Below, piece after piece: positions 8,304-17,166 of a DNA stretch of 64,000 nt. The translations under genes and the position numbers were made by a program. The notes under the pieces were generated by a model that saw only the letters and a list, made by a program, of their open reading frames with translations, was not told the DNA's origin and ran no database searches. The stretch's first letter is position 1, and the number at the start of each line of letters is the position of its first letter. Source of the stretch: Vineibacter terrae (GTDB lineage: Bacteria > Pseudomonadota > Alphaproteobacteria > Reyranellales > Reyranellaceae); the NCBI RefSeq assembly GCF_008039615.1, contig NZ_VDUZ01000025.1, positions 1 to 64,000 on the forward strand, given 5' to 3'.

Positions 8304-9002
8304 ATGGCAGCAAGGTACGCCCCGCCGGCCGACTGGAAGCAAACATCGCTGGGTAGCCTTCTCGACGGCACGGGCCGTGGTCTGCAGCCCGCCTCGGGAC
8401 GAAAGACGCGAGCCGGTGAAAGAACCGTCTTTGTCGCCGGTGATGTTGCGCTGTTGCGGCTCGCATGCGTCTCGGTGATCGGATCGCGCCGGGTTTCCGC
8501 GGCCGGCGAGGAGACGGCGCGCACCCTGGCGCGAGCGCTTGTCGCAGACGGAATTGTCGTGATGTCGGGCCTGGCCGACGGCGTCGACAGCGCCGCGATG
8601 AAAGCTGCGATCGAGGCCGGCGGCCGCACGGTCGGCGTCATCGGCACGCCGCTCGACAAGGCCTATCCCGCCGCCAATGCGCGCCTGCAGGAACGTGTCT
8701 ATCGCGAGCACCTGCTGGTCAGCCAGTTCGCATCGGGAGCGCAGGTCCGGCCCGGCAACTTCCCGGCGCGCAACAAGCTGATGTGCGCTCTGTCCGATGC
8801 CAGCGTGATCGTCGAGGCGGCGGACGGATCGGGCACGCTGCACCAGGCCGACGAATGCGTGCGGCTCGGGCGCTGGCTGTTCGTGGCGCGGGCCGTGCTC
8901 GACGATCGCACGCTGACCTGGCCCGCCAAATACGCCGCGTACGAGCGCTTTGTCGCTCTGGAGAACGCTTCACAGATCCTCGAGCATGTGAGGACCCGAT
9001 GA
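8304..9002 (+). CDS. DprA/Smf-type Rossmann-fold protein
   Basis: A protein of about 232 residues whose core matches the DNA-processing protein A (DprA/Smf) fold: GSRRVSAAGEETA, VVMSGLADGVDSAAM, GGRTVGVIGTPLDKAYPAAN, FPARNKLMCALSDASVIVEA, SGTLHQADE. These are the phosphate-binding and DNA-contact loops of the family. It lacks the N-terminal SAM and C-terminal winged-helix domains of transformation DprA, so it is a minimal version. Starts are ambiguous: TTG 8292, GTG 8295 or ATG 8304; none has a strong ribosome site. Its stop overlaps the start of a phosphoribosyltransferase (ATGA), so the two act together. The role is unknown; a nucleotide-handling or defence function is inference. Confidence 0.75.
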   Translation: MAARYAPPADWKQTSLGSLLDGTGRGLQPASGRKTRAGERTVFVAGDVALLRLACVSVIGSRRVSAAGEETARTLARALVADGIVVMSGLADGVDSAAMKAAIEAGGRTVGVIGTPLDKAYPAANARLQERVYREHLLVSQFASGAQVRPGNFPARNKLMCALSDASVIVEAADGSGTLHQADECVRLGRWLFVARAVLDDRTLTWPAKYAAYERFVALENASQILEHVRTR

Positions 9003-9637
9003 CGCTCATTGTTCATGCCTTCGGCGCCTATCGCACCGTTCTGACCGGTGGCCGCAACCGTGAAGAGCTGCAGATGTCCAGCGTCGTGAAGATCATCAAG
9101 AAGGACACGACCACGATCCGCGCCACCGACATGGTCGACCTCGACGGCCTGCCGGTGAAGCTCAGCTCCGGCAATCGCGCCGACGTGCTGCGCATGTTCG
9201 GCAAGTGGGGCGCCCGGCGCGTGCGATCGCTCGGTATCGCCGATGCCATCATCGTCGGCGTCCCCGGTTCCTCGCACACGATCGCGGACGGCAACTTCAC
9301 GGCCGGCCGCATGGCGGCGGCAGTGGCGCAGTACGGTGGCGGCCGGGCGCGGCCCATCCTCCACTTCACCGAAGCCATGAAGCCGGCCCACCAGGGGAAC
9401 AAGAAGGCGCGCGACATCGACTATCTCGGCACCGTGCTGGCCTGCACCGAGCAGCAGGTCGCGGGCAACGTGGTTCTCGTCGACGATGTCGTGACCACGG
9501 GCGCGCATATGGTGGCCTGCGCCAAGAAGCTGCGGGCGCTGGGCGCCACGGTCACGATCGCGTTGTGCGCCGCCCAGACCGTCAAGCTGGCGGTGCCGGA
9601 ACCGCTCAACCTGCCGCCGTTCACGATCGGCAGCTGA
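8999..9637 (+). CDS. Phosphoribosyltransferase-domain protein
   Basis: A 212-residue protein with the type I phosphoribosyltransferase PRPP loop VVLVDDVVTTG at residues 158-168 and a preceding Rossmann-like alpha/beta core (IIVGVPGSSHTIADGNF). The substrate hood is not like hypoxanthine, adenine or orotate enzymes, so the base or acceptor is unknown. An N-terminal extension of some 30 residues precedes SSVVKIIKKDTT. An in-frame ATG at 9074 (MSSVVK) is an alternative start, with GAAGAG upstream. The ATG at 8999 overlaps the dprA-like stop, arguing for coupled translation. The gene pair seems isolated: what follows is a 310-base gap. Confidence 0.75.
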   Translation: MTLIVHAFGAYRTVLTGGRNREELQMSSVVKIIKKDTTTIRATDMVDLDGLPVKLSSGNRADVLRMFGKWGARRVRSLGIADAIIVGVPGSSHTIADGNFTAGRMAAAVAQYGGGRARPILHFTEAMKPAHQGNKKARDIDYLGTVLACTEQQVAGNVVLVDDVVTTGAHMVACAKKLRALGATVTIALCAAQTVKLAVPEPLNLPPFTIGS

Positions 9638-9949
9638 CCCTGGCAATCGCAGCGCCGTGGTGGCCTTGCCGCGGTTTCGCCACAAAGCCCCGCTGTCTTT
9701 TCCCAATCCGTGCCGGCGCCGACCATAATCGGCGACAACGCTGCGGCCAGGTCAAGAAAGATACGCAGCTGCGTTCCGCAGATTGCGAAGGGGAGGCGTT
9801 CATGCCGCGCTGGTTCGTTGCCGTGTTGGTTATCCTCGAAGTTGACGCAAGTATTGGTGCAGCCTGAGCTCAACCCTGCCCGGATGACCGTCCGGGTGGG
9901 CTATTGGCTTGCGCCACGTTGCAGGCGAGCGAGCCCGTGGAAGACTGGC
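9638..9949. other. Non-coding gap
   Basis: No supported gene in this stretch of about 310 bases. Frames are open on both strands, but they show neither recognisable motifs nor ribosome sites. Confidence 0.5.
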
Positions 9950-10129
9950 ATGGACCGCCGTCCACCTTGCATGTATTGCCGCGCGCCCACGAGTCTCGTG
10001 CGCGCCGAGCCGCATCCGGTGCTGGATCAGGGCTGGGAGCTGGTGAGCTTCCGATGCACGGCGTGCGGAAAGACAACCACGCGGACGAAAGCGCCGCCGT
10101 CACCGGTCGAGCCGGCGAGGAATGAGTGA
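9950..10129 (+). CDS. Small zinc-ribbon-like protein
   Basis: A 59-residue protein (MDRRPPCMYCRAPT ... SFRCTACGKTTTRTKAPP) with two CxxC pairs 29 residues apart, typical of a zinc ribbon. The ATG at 9950 is preceded by GTGGAAGAC, a moderate ribosome site. The open frame extends to 9710, but the upstream part has no domain character. Similar tiny proteins are common in alphaproteobacteria and have no assigned role. It could also be a non-gene with chance cysteines. Confidence 0.45.
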   Translation: MDRRPPCMYCRAPTSLVRAEPHPVLDQGWELVSFRCTACGKTTTRTKAPPSPVEPARNE

Positions 10130-10197
10130 CGTGCCGCAGTTCGGACGAGGTGCGCGCAGCGACGCGCCGATGGTGCTTTTCCGGTCAATCTATGCGG

Positions 10198-10791
10198 TCA
10201 GGACCCGTGGGTGCGCCGCTCCAGCTCCGCGATCAGCCCGTCGAGGCCGTTCTTCTGGATGTAGGCGTTGAAGTCCGAGCGCCGCGTCGCGGCCATGCTC
10301 ACCCCTTCGACGATCACGTCGGTGATCTTGCCGTTCTGCACTTCCCAGACGATCCGGACCGGCTGCGGATCGTTCGGCGTGATGATCTCGCTGTTGACCA
10401 GCTGCACGGCGCCATTGGTCGTCGTCTTGCCGACCTTGAGCGTCTGGCCGCTATACTCCTTGAAGCGATCGGCGTAGGCGGCGACCTCGGCCTTCTCCAG
10501 GGCCGCCAGGAAGCGCCGCTGCTGCTCCGGCGTGGCGCCTTTCCAATGCCGGCCCAGGACGGTGCGCCCGAATGCTTGCAGGTCGAAGGACTGGTTGAGC
10601 ACCTCCTTCAGGGTCGCCCTGCGCTCGGCATCGGACGCGCCTGATTTGAGCACCTGCAGCATGCGGTTGGCGCCATTCCTGACGACATCGGCCGGATCGC
10701 TGCCGAGAGCTGGCGTTGCGGCCGCGAGGCTCACGAGCGCGACGCTGAGGACGCAAATGGTTGTACGCCGCGTCAACAGAGGGATGGACAT
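10198..10791 (-). CDS. MlaC/Ttg2D-type phospholipid-binding periplasmic protein
   Basis: A 197-residue exported protein with a signal peptide (SVALVSLAAATPALG), then the MlaC fold: LKEVLNQSFDLQAFGRTVLGRHWKGATPEQQRRFLAALE, YSGQTLKVG and the C-terminal GVSMAATRRSDFNAYIQKNGLDGLIAELE. MlaC proteins shuttle phospholipids between membranes with the MlaFEDB transporter; here no mla transporter gene is adjacent, so the gene may be a solo paralogue. A strong GGAGG lies eight bases before ATG 10791. A stretch of about 400 bases upstream contains no gene. Confidence 0.85.
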   Translation of the reverse strand: MSIPLLTRRTTICVLSVALVSLAAATPALGSDPADVVRNGANRMLQVLKSGASDAERRATLKEVLNQSFDLQAFGRTVLGRHWKGATPEQQRRFLAALEKAEVAAYADRFKEYSGQTLKVGKTTTNGAVQLVNSEIITPNDPQPVRIVWEVQNGKITDVIVEGVSMAATRRSDFNAYIQKNGLDGLIAELERRTHGS

Positions 10792-11211
10792 ACGCGACCT
10801 CCGGTGGAACGGGCATGATCCCGTTCAGCGCCGCGTCAACGCAGGCGATACGGCAACAGTTCCCCAGTCACCTAAACGTCACGCCCGACTGATTGCCGGC
10901 TCAGGTGCACGCATCCGCCCACGAGGGGCCGCGGCCGGGCTTTGGCGTTCCGCCGCTGCGGTCGCGTTTCCGTGGCTCCTCTCATCCGATTGGATGACGC
11001 GACCGGATTTTCCCGGTCTTAGAATGCGCCAACCATCGCAACGATGCTGACGACCTTCCTGCAGGCGCGAGGGAATGCTGGCACCCATGCGTGCCGCGTG
11101 TCGTCCGGGAACACGTGAGCATCTCACGCCCGGCTTGGGAAGTGTCCGGAAAGCCTGGTCAAGAGTGGCGGACTTCACCCGATACGGAAGATCGGACAGG
11201 AGGGACGCTCC
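10792..11211. other. Non-coding gap between divergent genes
   Basis: About 420 bases with no supported gene; it presumably carries the promoters of the MlaC-type gene (minus) and the hypothetical gene at 11212 (plus). A six-base-stem hairpin (GACCGG/CCGGTC) lies at 11001-11018 without a T tract. Confidence 0.45.
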
Positions 11212-12036
11212 ATGGCAAGAGATGTGATCCTCGTCCCGCGTGGCGGCAGCCCCACGACCGACGCTGCCGTGAGGCGCAATCCCGCGCCAAGCAACAGAAA
11301 CGAGCTGGCCCGTGAGTGGGCCGACCAGTATGTCGCAGCGATTCCCGACGTGCGGGGCTCTGCCGACGTGGGCGGCTCGAGCAGCTGGCAGGGGCTTGCT
11401 TCGGCCCTGACGACGCGGATCATCTCCGATCTGGCCCCGTCAGCCACCCTTTGCTTCCTCGGTGGCCCGCAGATGTCCTGCACGCCGGTCCCGGGGGTCA
11501 GCCTGGTCACCCGGACGGTTGCGCTCTGCAGCCCGAATATCACCCTCGACCCGGAGATCGTGTTCTACAACACGCGCGCCGCGTCTGGCCCGCAGCAAGG
11601 CAAGTCGCTGAGGGAGGTGGACGACGACGCCATCGCCAGAGGCAGCGCCGGACCGGCCCAGCTCCGGCGGGACAAGCGCAAGGCATATGACGACATCGGC
11701 GCTGCGCTTGCCGGAAAAATCCTGGCGGTCGAGCTGCTGCCGATCGAAGCTGTCGTTGAAATGTCCATCGCCAGGCAGCTGTGCGCGGACTGGCGGGTCA
11801 TGGTCGGCGGGTACAAGAAGCCCCTGGCGCTGGATCGCATCGACGGAAGAACCCGTCTCTTCTTCCAGGGGGATGCTCCGGACAATTTCCAGTCCAGGAC
11901 TCCCGGCACCGGCAGGCCGGGCTTTCTCGGCTCCAACAGCACCAAGGCCGAGACGGATGTTCCACCCTTCGATCAGAGCTCGGCCTTTCTTCTTCGCCTC
12001 GATCCCAACGGCACCGTCACCCAGATTGTCGGATGA
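11212..12036 (+). CDS. Hypothetical protein, 274 residues
   Basis: I do not recognise this family. The protein has no signal peptide or membrane segment. It shows a central Cys pair (LCFLGGPQMSCTPVPG, and TVALCSPNITLDPEIVFYN), a basic stretch QLRRDKRKAYDDIGAAL and a Pro/Gly-rich region RTPGTGRPGFLGSN before the C-terminus. The start is supported by AGGAGGGA twelve bases before ATG 11212. The gene stands alone between a divergent MlaC-type gene and a convergent P-type ATPase. Codon use looks like its neighbours. Confidence 0.65.
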   Translation: MARDVILVPRGGSPTTDAAVRRNPAPSNRNELAREWADQYVAAIPDVRGSADVGGSSSWQGLASALTTRIISDLAPSATLCFLGGPQMSCTPVPGVSLVTRTVALCSPNITLDPEIVFYNTRAASGPQQGKSLREVDDDAIARGSAGPAQLRRDKRKAYDDIGAALAGKILAVELLPIEAVVEMSIARQLCADWRVMVGGYKKPLALDRIDGRTRLFFQGDAPDNFQSRTPGTGRPGFLGSNSTKAETDVPPFDQSSAFLLRLDPNGTVTQIVG

Positions 12037-12105
12037 GCAATCGCGGGACATGCTGGCAGGTGTGCGCCGGCAGACCGCAATGCCCTGCCCATCGGGCCCT
12101 GTCGT

Positions 12106-14850
12106 TCACGGCTCGATCCCGCCGAACACGCGCCAGCGGCGCAGCATTATCTTCTCGACTTCCAGGACGAGCATCAGCAGGACGCCTGAAGCGACGACCA
12201 CCATGCCGTCGCCGATGGCGACCGGCCGGGTGTCGAACAGCTCGTGCATGATGGGCGCGTAGGTGAAGGCGAATTGCGCCACGACGACGGCCACGAGCGC
12301 GATCAGCACCGCGGGCGTGCCGAGCGCGCCGCGCAGCGTGATCGAGGTCATGTGCAGGTAGCGCACGTTGAACAGGTAGAAGATCTCGAACACCACGATG
12401 ACGTTGACCACCATCGTGCGGGCCGTCTCGACGCCGAGGCCGCGCTGCAGCGCATAGAAGAAGATGGCCAGGCCGCCGGCCGTGAAGAGGGCCGACACGA
12501 AGAAGACCCGCCAGACCAGGAACGGCGAGAGCAGGGGCGCGTCGGCGGCGCGCGGCGGCCGGCGCATGACGCCGGGCTCGGACGGCTCGAAGGCCAGCAC
12601 CAGGCCCAGCGTCACCGTCAGGATCAGGTTGATCCACAGGATCTGGGTCGGCGTCATGGGCATGGTGAAGCCGAACAGGATCGCCGCGATCACGGTGAGG
12701 GCTTCGCCGCCGTTGGTCGGCACCGTCCAGGCGATCACCTTGCGGATGTTGTCGTAGACCGTGCGCCCCTCATGCACGGCCGCCACGATGGAGACGAAGT
12801 TCTCGTCGAGCAGCACCATCTCGGAGGCTTCCTTGGCGGCCTCCGTGCCTTTGCGACCCATCGCGATGCCGACATCGGCCTGCTTGAGCGCCGGGGCGTC
12901 GTTGACGCCGTCGCCGGTCATGGCCACGACCGCGCCCGTCGACTGCAGCGCCCGCACGATGCGCAGCTTGTGCTCCGGGTTCGTGCGGGCGAACACGTCG
13001 GCCCGCGCGGCCAGCGGCGCCAGCGCCGTGTCCGATGTCTTGTCCAGGTCGGCCCCGGTGACGACATCGGGCGCCGTCATGAGGCCGAGCTGGCGCGCGA
13101 TGGCCGCGGCCGTCGCGCCGTGGTCGCCGGTGATCATCTTGACGGCGATGCCGGCGGAGCGGCATTCGGCGATGGCCTGGATGGCCTCATCGCGCGGCGG
13201 GTCGATGAAGCCGACGATGCCGAGGAAGATCAGGCCCTGGTCCAGGTCGGCCATCGACAGCCGCCCGTCGCCGGCAGGCAGGGACTTCATCGCGAACCCC
13301 AGCACCCGCTCGCCGTGCGATGCCGCCTGCGCGATCTGCTCGGTCCAGTAGGCCTGATACAGCGGGCGGCCGCCCGAGACTGCCGCCTGGGTTGCGCACA
13401 TGGCCAGCAGCCGTTCGGGCGCGCCCTTGACGAAGATCGCATGCTTGCCTCCGCCGGCAGCATGACGCGTCGCCATGAAGCGGTGCTGGGCGTCGAAGGG
13501 GATCTCGTCGCAGCGCGGCCATTCCGCGCGCACATGCCCGGGATTGAGGCCGGCCTTCATCGCCAGCGCGACCAGGGCGCCCTCCATCGGATCGCCCTCG
13601 ACGCGCCACTGGCCGTCCGCCTGCCGCAGATGCCCGTCATTGCACAGCAGCCCCGACCGGATCAGCGACGCGGCGGCTTCGAGGGCAGCAACATCCTCGT
13701 CTCCCTCCTGTGCCGTCAGGTCGCCGACCGGCGTGTAGCCGGAGCCGCTGACCATGACGACGTGGTCGCTGGTGACGATGCGCCGCGCCGTCATCTCGTT
13801 GCGCGTCAGCGTTCCGGTCTTGTCGGAGCAGATCACCGAAGTCGCCCCGAGCGTCTCGACAGCGGGAAGGCGGCGGATGATGGCGTTGCGGGCGGCCATG
13901 CGCTGGACGCCGATCGCCAGCGTGATGGTGATCACGGCCGGCAGCCCCTCCGGCACGACGCCCACGGCCAGCGCGACCACCGCGATCAGCGCGTCCGGCC
14001 AGGGATAGCCGCGGGCCAGGGTTGCGAACGCGAACAGCAGGCCGGCGGCGGCGATCGCGACCCAAGTGAAGCGCTGCCCGAACCGGTTGATCTGGCGCAG
14101 CAGCGGCGTGGTGAGCGGCTCGACACCCTCGATCAGGGCGCTGATGCGGCCGATCTCGGTGTGGCGGCCGGTCGCCACCACGACGCCGGTGCCCTGCCCG
14201 CCGACCACGAGCGTGCCCGAGTATGCCATGCAGAGCCTGTCGCCCAGCGGCGCGTCCGCGGCGGCCGGCGCCTCCTGCTTCTCGGCGGCGACGGACTCGC
14301 CTGTCAGCATCGCCTCGTCGATCAGCATGCCGCGCGCCCGGATCAGACGCATGTCGGCGGGCACGCGGTCGCCGGCCTCGATGACGACGACGTCGCCGGG
14401 GACGAGATCGGCGACCGGGATGCTCGTGCGCTGGCCGTCGCGCCAGACGTTGGCGCGCGGCGAGATCATCTTCCTGATGGCGCTGAGCGCCTTCTCCGCC
14501 TTGTCCTCCTGGATGTAGCCGACGATCGCATTGATCGTCACCACGGCGATGATCACGGCCGCGTCGATGCGATGGCCCAGGATCCAGGCGGCGACGGACG
14601 CGGCCAGGAGGAAATAGATCAGCGTGTTGTTGAACTGCGCCAGGAAGCGCAGGACCGGATGCCGGCGCGGCGGCTCGGGAAGGGCATTGGGGCCGTGCGC
14701 GGCGCGGCGCGCGACGACCTCGCCGGCGGACAGCCCGCCAGGCACCGTCGCCAGCATGGCCAGCAGTTGATCGACGGTGACGGCGTGCCAGGCCCGCTCG
14801 GGGGTTTCGTCGCCTGTGGCCGATGGCGTCGTGCGCGTCAGCGTGCTCAT
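12106..14850 (-). CDS. Cation-transporting P-type ATPase (P2, Ca2+-type)
   Basis: A 914-residue P-type ATPase with an N-terminal cation-ATPase domain, TGES in the actuator domain (LTGESVAAEKQEAP), the M4 motif PEGLPAVITITLAIG, the phosphorylation site CSDKTGTLTRNEM (Asp about 343), the hinge TGDGVNDAPALKQADVGIAMG, and four to six C-terminal membrane helices. PEGLP and the surrounding sequence resemble SERCA/PacL calcium pumps, but bacterial relatives may move Ca2+, Mn2+ or Na+. ATG 14850 (MSTLTRTT) is chosen over the longer frame to 14937 because homology begins there. It is convergent with the hypothetical gene at 11212. Confidence 0.88.
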   Translation of the reverse strand: MSTLTRTTPSATGDETPERAWHAVTVDQLLAMLATVPGGLSAGEVVARRAAHGPNALPEPPRRHPVLRFLAQFNNTLIYFLLAASVAAWILGHRIDAAVIIAVVTINAIVGYIQEDKAEKALSAIRKMISPRANVWRDGQRTSIPVADLVPGDVVVIEAGDRVPADMRLIRARGMLIDEAMLTGESVAAEKQEAPAAADAPLGDRLCMAYSGTLVVGGQGTGVVVATGRHTEIGRISALIEGVEPLTTPLLRQINRFGQRFTWVAIAAAGLLFAFATLARGYPWPDALIAVVALAVGVVPEGLPAVITITLAIGVQRMAARNAIIRRLPAVETLGATSVICSDKTGTLTRNEMTARRIVTSDHVVMVSGSGYTPVGDLTAQEGDEDVAALEAAASLIRSGLLCNDGHLRQADGQWRVEGDPMEGALVALAMKAGLNPGHVRAEWPRCDEIPFDAQHRFMATRHAAGGGKHAIFVKGAPERLLAMCATQAAVSGGRPLYQAYWTEQIAQAASHGERVLGFAMKSLPAGDGRLSMADLDQGLIFLGIVGFIDPPRDEAIQAIAECRSAGIAVKMITGDHGATAAAIARQLGLMTAPDVVTGADLDKTSDTALAPLAARADVFARTNPEHKLRIVRALQSTGAVVAMTGDGVNDAPALKQADVGIAMGRKGTEAAKEASEMVLLDENFVSIVAAVHEGRTVYDNIRKVIAWTVPTNGGEALTVIAAILFGFTMPMTPTQILWINLILTVTLGLVLAFEPSEPGVMRRPPRAADAPLLSPFLVWRVFFVSALFTAGGLAIFFYALQRGLGVETARTMVVNVIVVFEIFYLFNVRYLHMTSITLRGALGTPAVLIALVAVVVAQFAFTYAPIMHELFDTRPVAIGDGMVVVASGVLLMLVLEVEKIMLRRWRVFGGIEP

Positions 14851-14985
14851 GCGGATCAACTCGGTATCTCTGTGGCGGAGGCGATTTCTCGACGCGCTCC
14901 TGTCGAGCGCGCGCGTCATTTCGGCGGCCACCGGCACGGAACCAGGCTGCGGCTATGCGACGGCAGGTGGGCGTGATGGCAGTCG

Positions 14986-15501
14986 CTAGGAAGCCTGCAG
15001 GCTTCTCGGGGGACGGCGCAAGGGCGGGACCGTCTGGTCACGGCCCGACGGCGGCAGGTGCGCCAGGACGCGATCGTGCGGCGGATCGAGCCGGAGTCCG
15101 GCTGCCACCGGCGCCAATGCTTCCCCGCACGTTTCGCTGCTGTCTCCTCTCCCCGCAAGCGGGGAGAGGAAGGGGCCCATGCCGAAGGCATGGGAAGGTG
15201 AGGGGTAGGAACGATCAAGCCATGCGGCAAGAACAGGGACTGATCGCGCGTACCCCTCACCCTCCCATTGCTTCGCAACGGGCCCCTCCCTCTCCCCGCT
15301 GTCGCGGGGCGAGGGGTGATCGGCAGCGTATGCGACCGTGCCGGCGGTCGGTGGGCTCGACGTGACCGCGGCCATGGCCAGGGGCGATGCGGCCTGCTCC
15401 AGCAGGGCCAGCAGCACGGCAAGCACGCAGCCGATCAGCCGCAGGCGGCCAACCCGGCCCGCGTATTTGCGCTGTTCGCGACTGTTGGGGCGTGACCGCA
15501 T
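14986..15501 (-). CDS. Possible exported hypothetical protein with repeat insert
   Basis: The frame begins MRSRPNSREQRKYAG and has a hydrophobic segment LIGCVLAVLLALLEQAASPLAMA that looks like a signal peptide or anchor. The middle of the frame is made of the two inverted family A repeats (15146-15209 and 15251-15318), which translate to EREGPVAKQWEGEG and SHAFGMGPFLSPLAG. A tail of about 45 residues follows (EALAPVAAGLRLDPPHDRV...). This is either a small gene into which repeats inserted in frame, or a chance open frame in an intergenic region. I do not recognise the ends. Confidence 0.3.
   Translation of the reverse strand: MRSRPNSREQRKYAGRVGRLRLIGCVLAVLLALLEQAASPLAMAAVTSSPPTAGTVAYAADHPSPRDSGEREGPVAKQWEGEGYARSVPVLAAWLDRSYPSPSHAFGMGPFLSPLAGRGDSSETCGEALAPVAAGLRLDPPHDRVLAHLPPSGRDQTVPPLRRPPRSLQAS
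15146..15209 (+). repeat. Palindromic intergenic repeat, family A (copy 2)
   Basis: CCTCTCCCCGC with GCGGGGAGAGG, then GGGCCCATGCC with GGCATGGG, ending GGTGAGGGGTAGG. It has the same layout and sequence as the copy at 6378. Confidence 0.85.
15251..15318 (-). repeat. Palindromic intergenic repeat, family A (copy 3, inverted)
   Basis: Inverse orientation of copy 2 and about 40 bases from it: TACCCCTCACC, CCCATTGC/GCAACGGG, then CTCTCCCCGC with GCGGGGCGAGG. The pair therefore forms a long imperfect inverted repeat. Confidence 0.85.
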
Positions 15502-15613
15502 GCTTCGACTGTCGCCCGGTGACCGTCCGATCGGTTGTCTTGCCGTGTGCGCCGGAAGCCTAGCGCATCGTGGTCGGCCGACCTTGATCCAGCTCAAGCC
15601 GAGGCCGGCCACC

Positions 15614-15826
15614 TCAGGTGTCGAACGTCGTGCCGTCCGAGCTCAGCTTCACCATGTCGCCGTCCAGCAGCACGTGACCGCTCGTCTCGAGTCCGGCCAG
15701 CGCCTTGTTCATGCGATCGACAGGCAGGTGTGTCTTGTTGAGGACGTCCTGGCGCGGAACGCGCCTGCCGCGCGGGAAGCTTCGCATCGCATCCAGGACC
15801 GCGGCTTCATCATACGTCATGTTCAT
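15614..15826 (-). CDS. Small winged-helix-like hypothetical protein
   Basis: About 70 residues (MNMTYDEAAVLDAMRSFPRG ... LNKTHLPVDRMNKALAGLETSGHVLLDGD). The alternation of short helices with a final VLLDGDMVKLSSDG hairpin resembles a winged helix-turn-helix, so a DNA-binding role is plausible but unproven. The frame extends to 15853. ATG 15826 or the ATG at 15820 is preferred, because a GGGGG lies before the latter. It lies 64 bp upstream-side of the next minus-strand gene's end, with no clear operon link. Confidence 0.45.
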   Translation of the reverse strand: MNMTYDEAAVLDAMRSFPRGRRVPRQDVLNKTHLPVDRMNKALAGLETSGHVLLDGDMVKLSSDGTTFDT

Positions 15827-15889
15827 CCCCCAATCGCCTGTCTGTCCCGACATCTCTCCCGCGCCGCCGGCCCGGTGATCTCGGCTGTC

Positions 15890-16882
15890 CTACTTGATGA
15901 CCTCGTCGGCGGCGGCCAGCAGCGTCGGCGGCAGGGCGAGGCCCAGCGCCGTCGCCGCCTTCTGGTTGATGGCGAATTCGAAGCGGGTCGGCGCCTGCAC
16001 GGGGAGCGTGGCCGGGTCTGCCCCCTTGAGGATGCGGTCGACATAGCCTGCCGACCCGCGGAAGATCTCGAGCGTATCCGGACCGTACGACATCAACCCG
16101 CCGTCGACGGCGAATTGCCGATAGACCGAGATGCCCGGCAGCCGGTTCGCCGCGGCGACTGCCGCGAGCTGCTGAAAATGGCCGCGCACGAACGCCTCGG
16201 GTCCGATGATCAGGCCCGCGCCAGGCGTGCTGGCCAGCACCGGTATGCGTATTGCAAGATCGTCGAGCGTTCCAACGACCATCGGCACGAGCTTCATGGC
16301 GACCGACCGCGGCACGGCGATGGCCTTCCGCAGGAAGCTCTCGTACCAAGGGTTGCGCTCGGGATTGTACAGCAGCGCGGCGCGATGGACGCCCGGGGCC
16401 GCCTCTCTGAGCAGCGCCGTCCATTTGTCGATCAGCTCGGGATTGACGAAGGTGAATCCGGTGATGTTGCCGCCCGGGCGCGACAGGCTCTCGGCGAACT
16501 CGAGGCCAACCGGATCGATGACCATGGCGCAGACGATCGGGATGGAACGGGTCAGCGTCGCCAGCGCGGCGACGGCCGGGGTGCCGCTGGCGACGATCAC
16601 ATCAGGCGCCAGCGCGACCAGTGCCTGTGCGTGCTGGCGGATCAGCGCCCGCCGGCCGGCGCCCCAGCGATAGTCGACATGGATGTTCTCGCCATCCTTC
16701 CATCCGAGGTCCTGAAGTCCTTGCCGGAAGGCCGCGATGCGCGCCGCGCTGTCGGTGTCATCCTGGGCACCCGACATCAGCACGCCCAACCTGCGCATGC
16801 CCTGCCGGTGCTGGGCGCGCGCCGCCAGCGGCATGACAAGCGACGCACCTCCAACCACGCTGATGAATTCGCGCCGCCGCAT
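15890..16882 (-). CDS. ABC transporter substrate-binding protein (PF04392 type)
   Basis: A 330-residue protein with a Tat-like leader MRRREFISVVGGASLVMPLAARAQ and a two-lobed binding fold: RLGVLMSGAQDDTDSAARIAAFRQGLQDLGW, VDYRWGAG, ALAPDVIVASGTPAVAAL, IPIVCAMVIDPVGLEF, LSRPGGNITGFT. This is the family of TrpX/YnjB-like periplasmic binding proteins, very expanded in Bradyrhizobium-type genomes and mostly of unknown ligand. ATG 16882 is chosen because the signal peptide starts there; the frame runs to 17074. No permease or ATPase gene is adjacent. It is divergent from the oligopeptide-type binding protein at 17167. Confidence 0.85.
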   Translation of the reverse strand: MRRREFISVVGGASLVMPLAARAQHRQGMRRLGVLMSGAQDDTDSAARIAAFRQGLQDLGWKDGENIHVDYRWGAGRRALIRQHAQALVALAPDVIVASGTPAVAALATLTRSIPIVCAMVIDPVGLEFAESLSRPGGNITGFTFVNPELIDKWTALLREAAPGVHRAALLYNPERNPWYESFLRKAIAVPRSVAMKLVPMVVGTLDDLAIRIPVLASTPGAGLIIGPEAFVRGHFQQLAAVAAANRLPGISVYRQFAVDGGLMSYGPDTLEIFRGSAGYVDRILKGADPATLPVQAPTRFEFAINQKAATALGLALPPTLLAAADEVIK

Positions 16883-17166
16883 TGCCTTCTGCCCACAAGG
16901 AACTCGCGGTGAGCATATCTCTTTCGGCTTGCCGGGCATAGCCGGCACCGGCCGCCTTTCGCGGCAGCAGCGCCCGGGCGTGATGGCGGGCCGCCGGGAT
17001 AGTGGCGCAGCGCGGTGCGATCGTCCAGGTGCGCGCCCCACGTAGCGCGATGCCCGTACGGGTGTATGATGCATGCGGGCGTAGCAAAGGGAACGGAACA
17101 GACCGGATCACCCGTCATCCCGACGCCGCTGCCGATGCGCGCGCCGTGCGGGAGGGAGAAACCACC

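Noticed and set aside
11001-11018. Hairpin GACCGG/CCGGTC as a terminator
   Set aside because: No T tract, and it lies upstream of divergent genes rather than after one.
10879-11178. A 99-residue minus-strand ORF in the gap at 11 kb
   Set aside because: Basic, low-complexity composition, no ribosome site, and it overlaps the expected promoter region.
12244-14976. A 910-residue plus-strand frame opposite the P-type ATPase
   Set aside because: It is the antisense of a clear enzyme; composition is His/Arg/Gly/Asp-rich as expected for a shadow.
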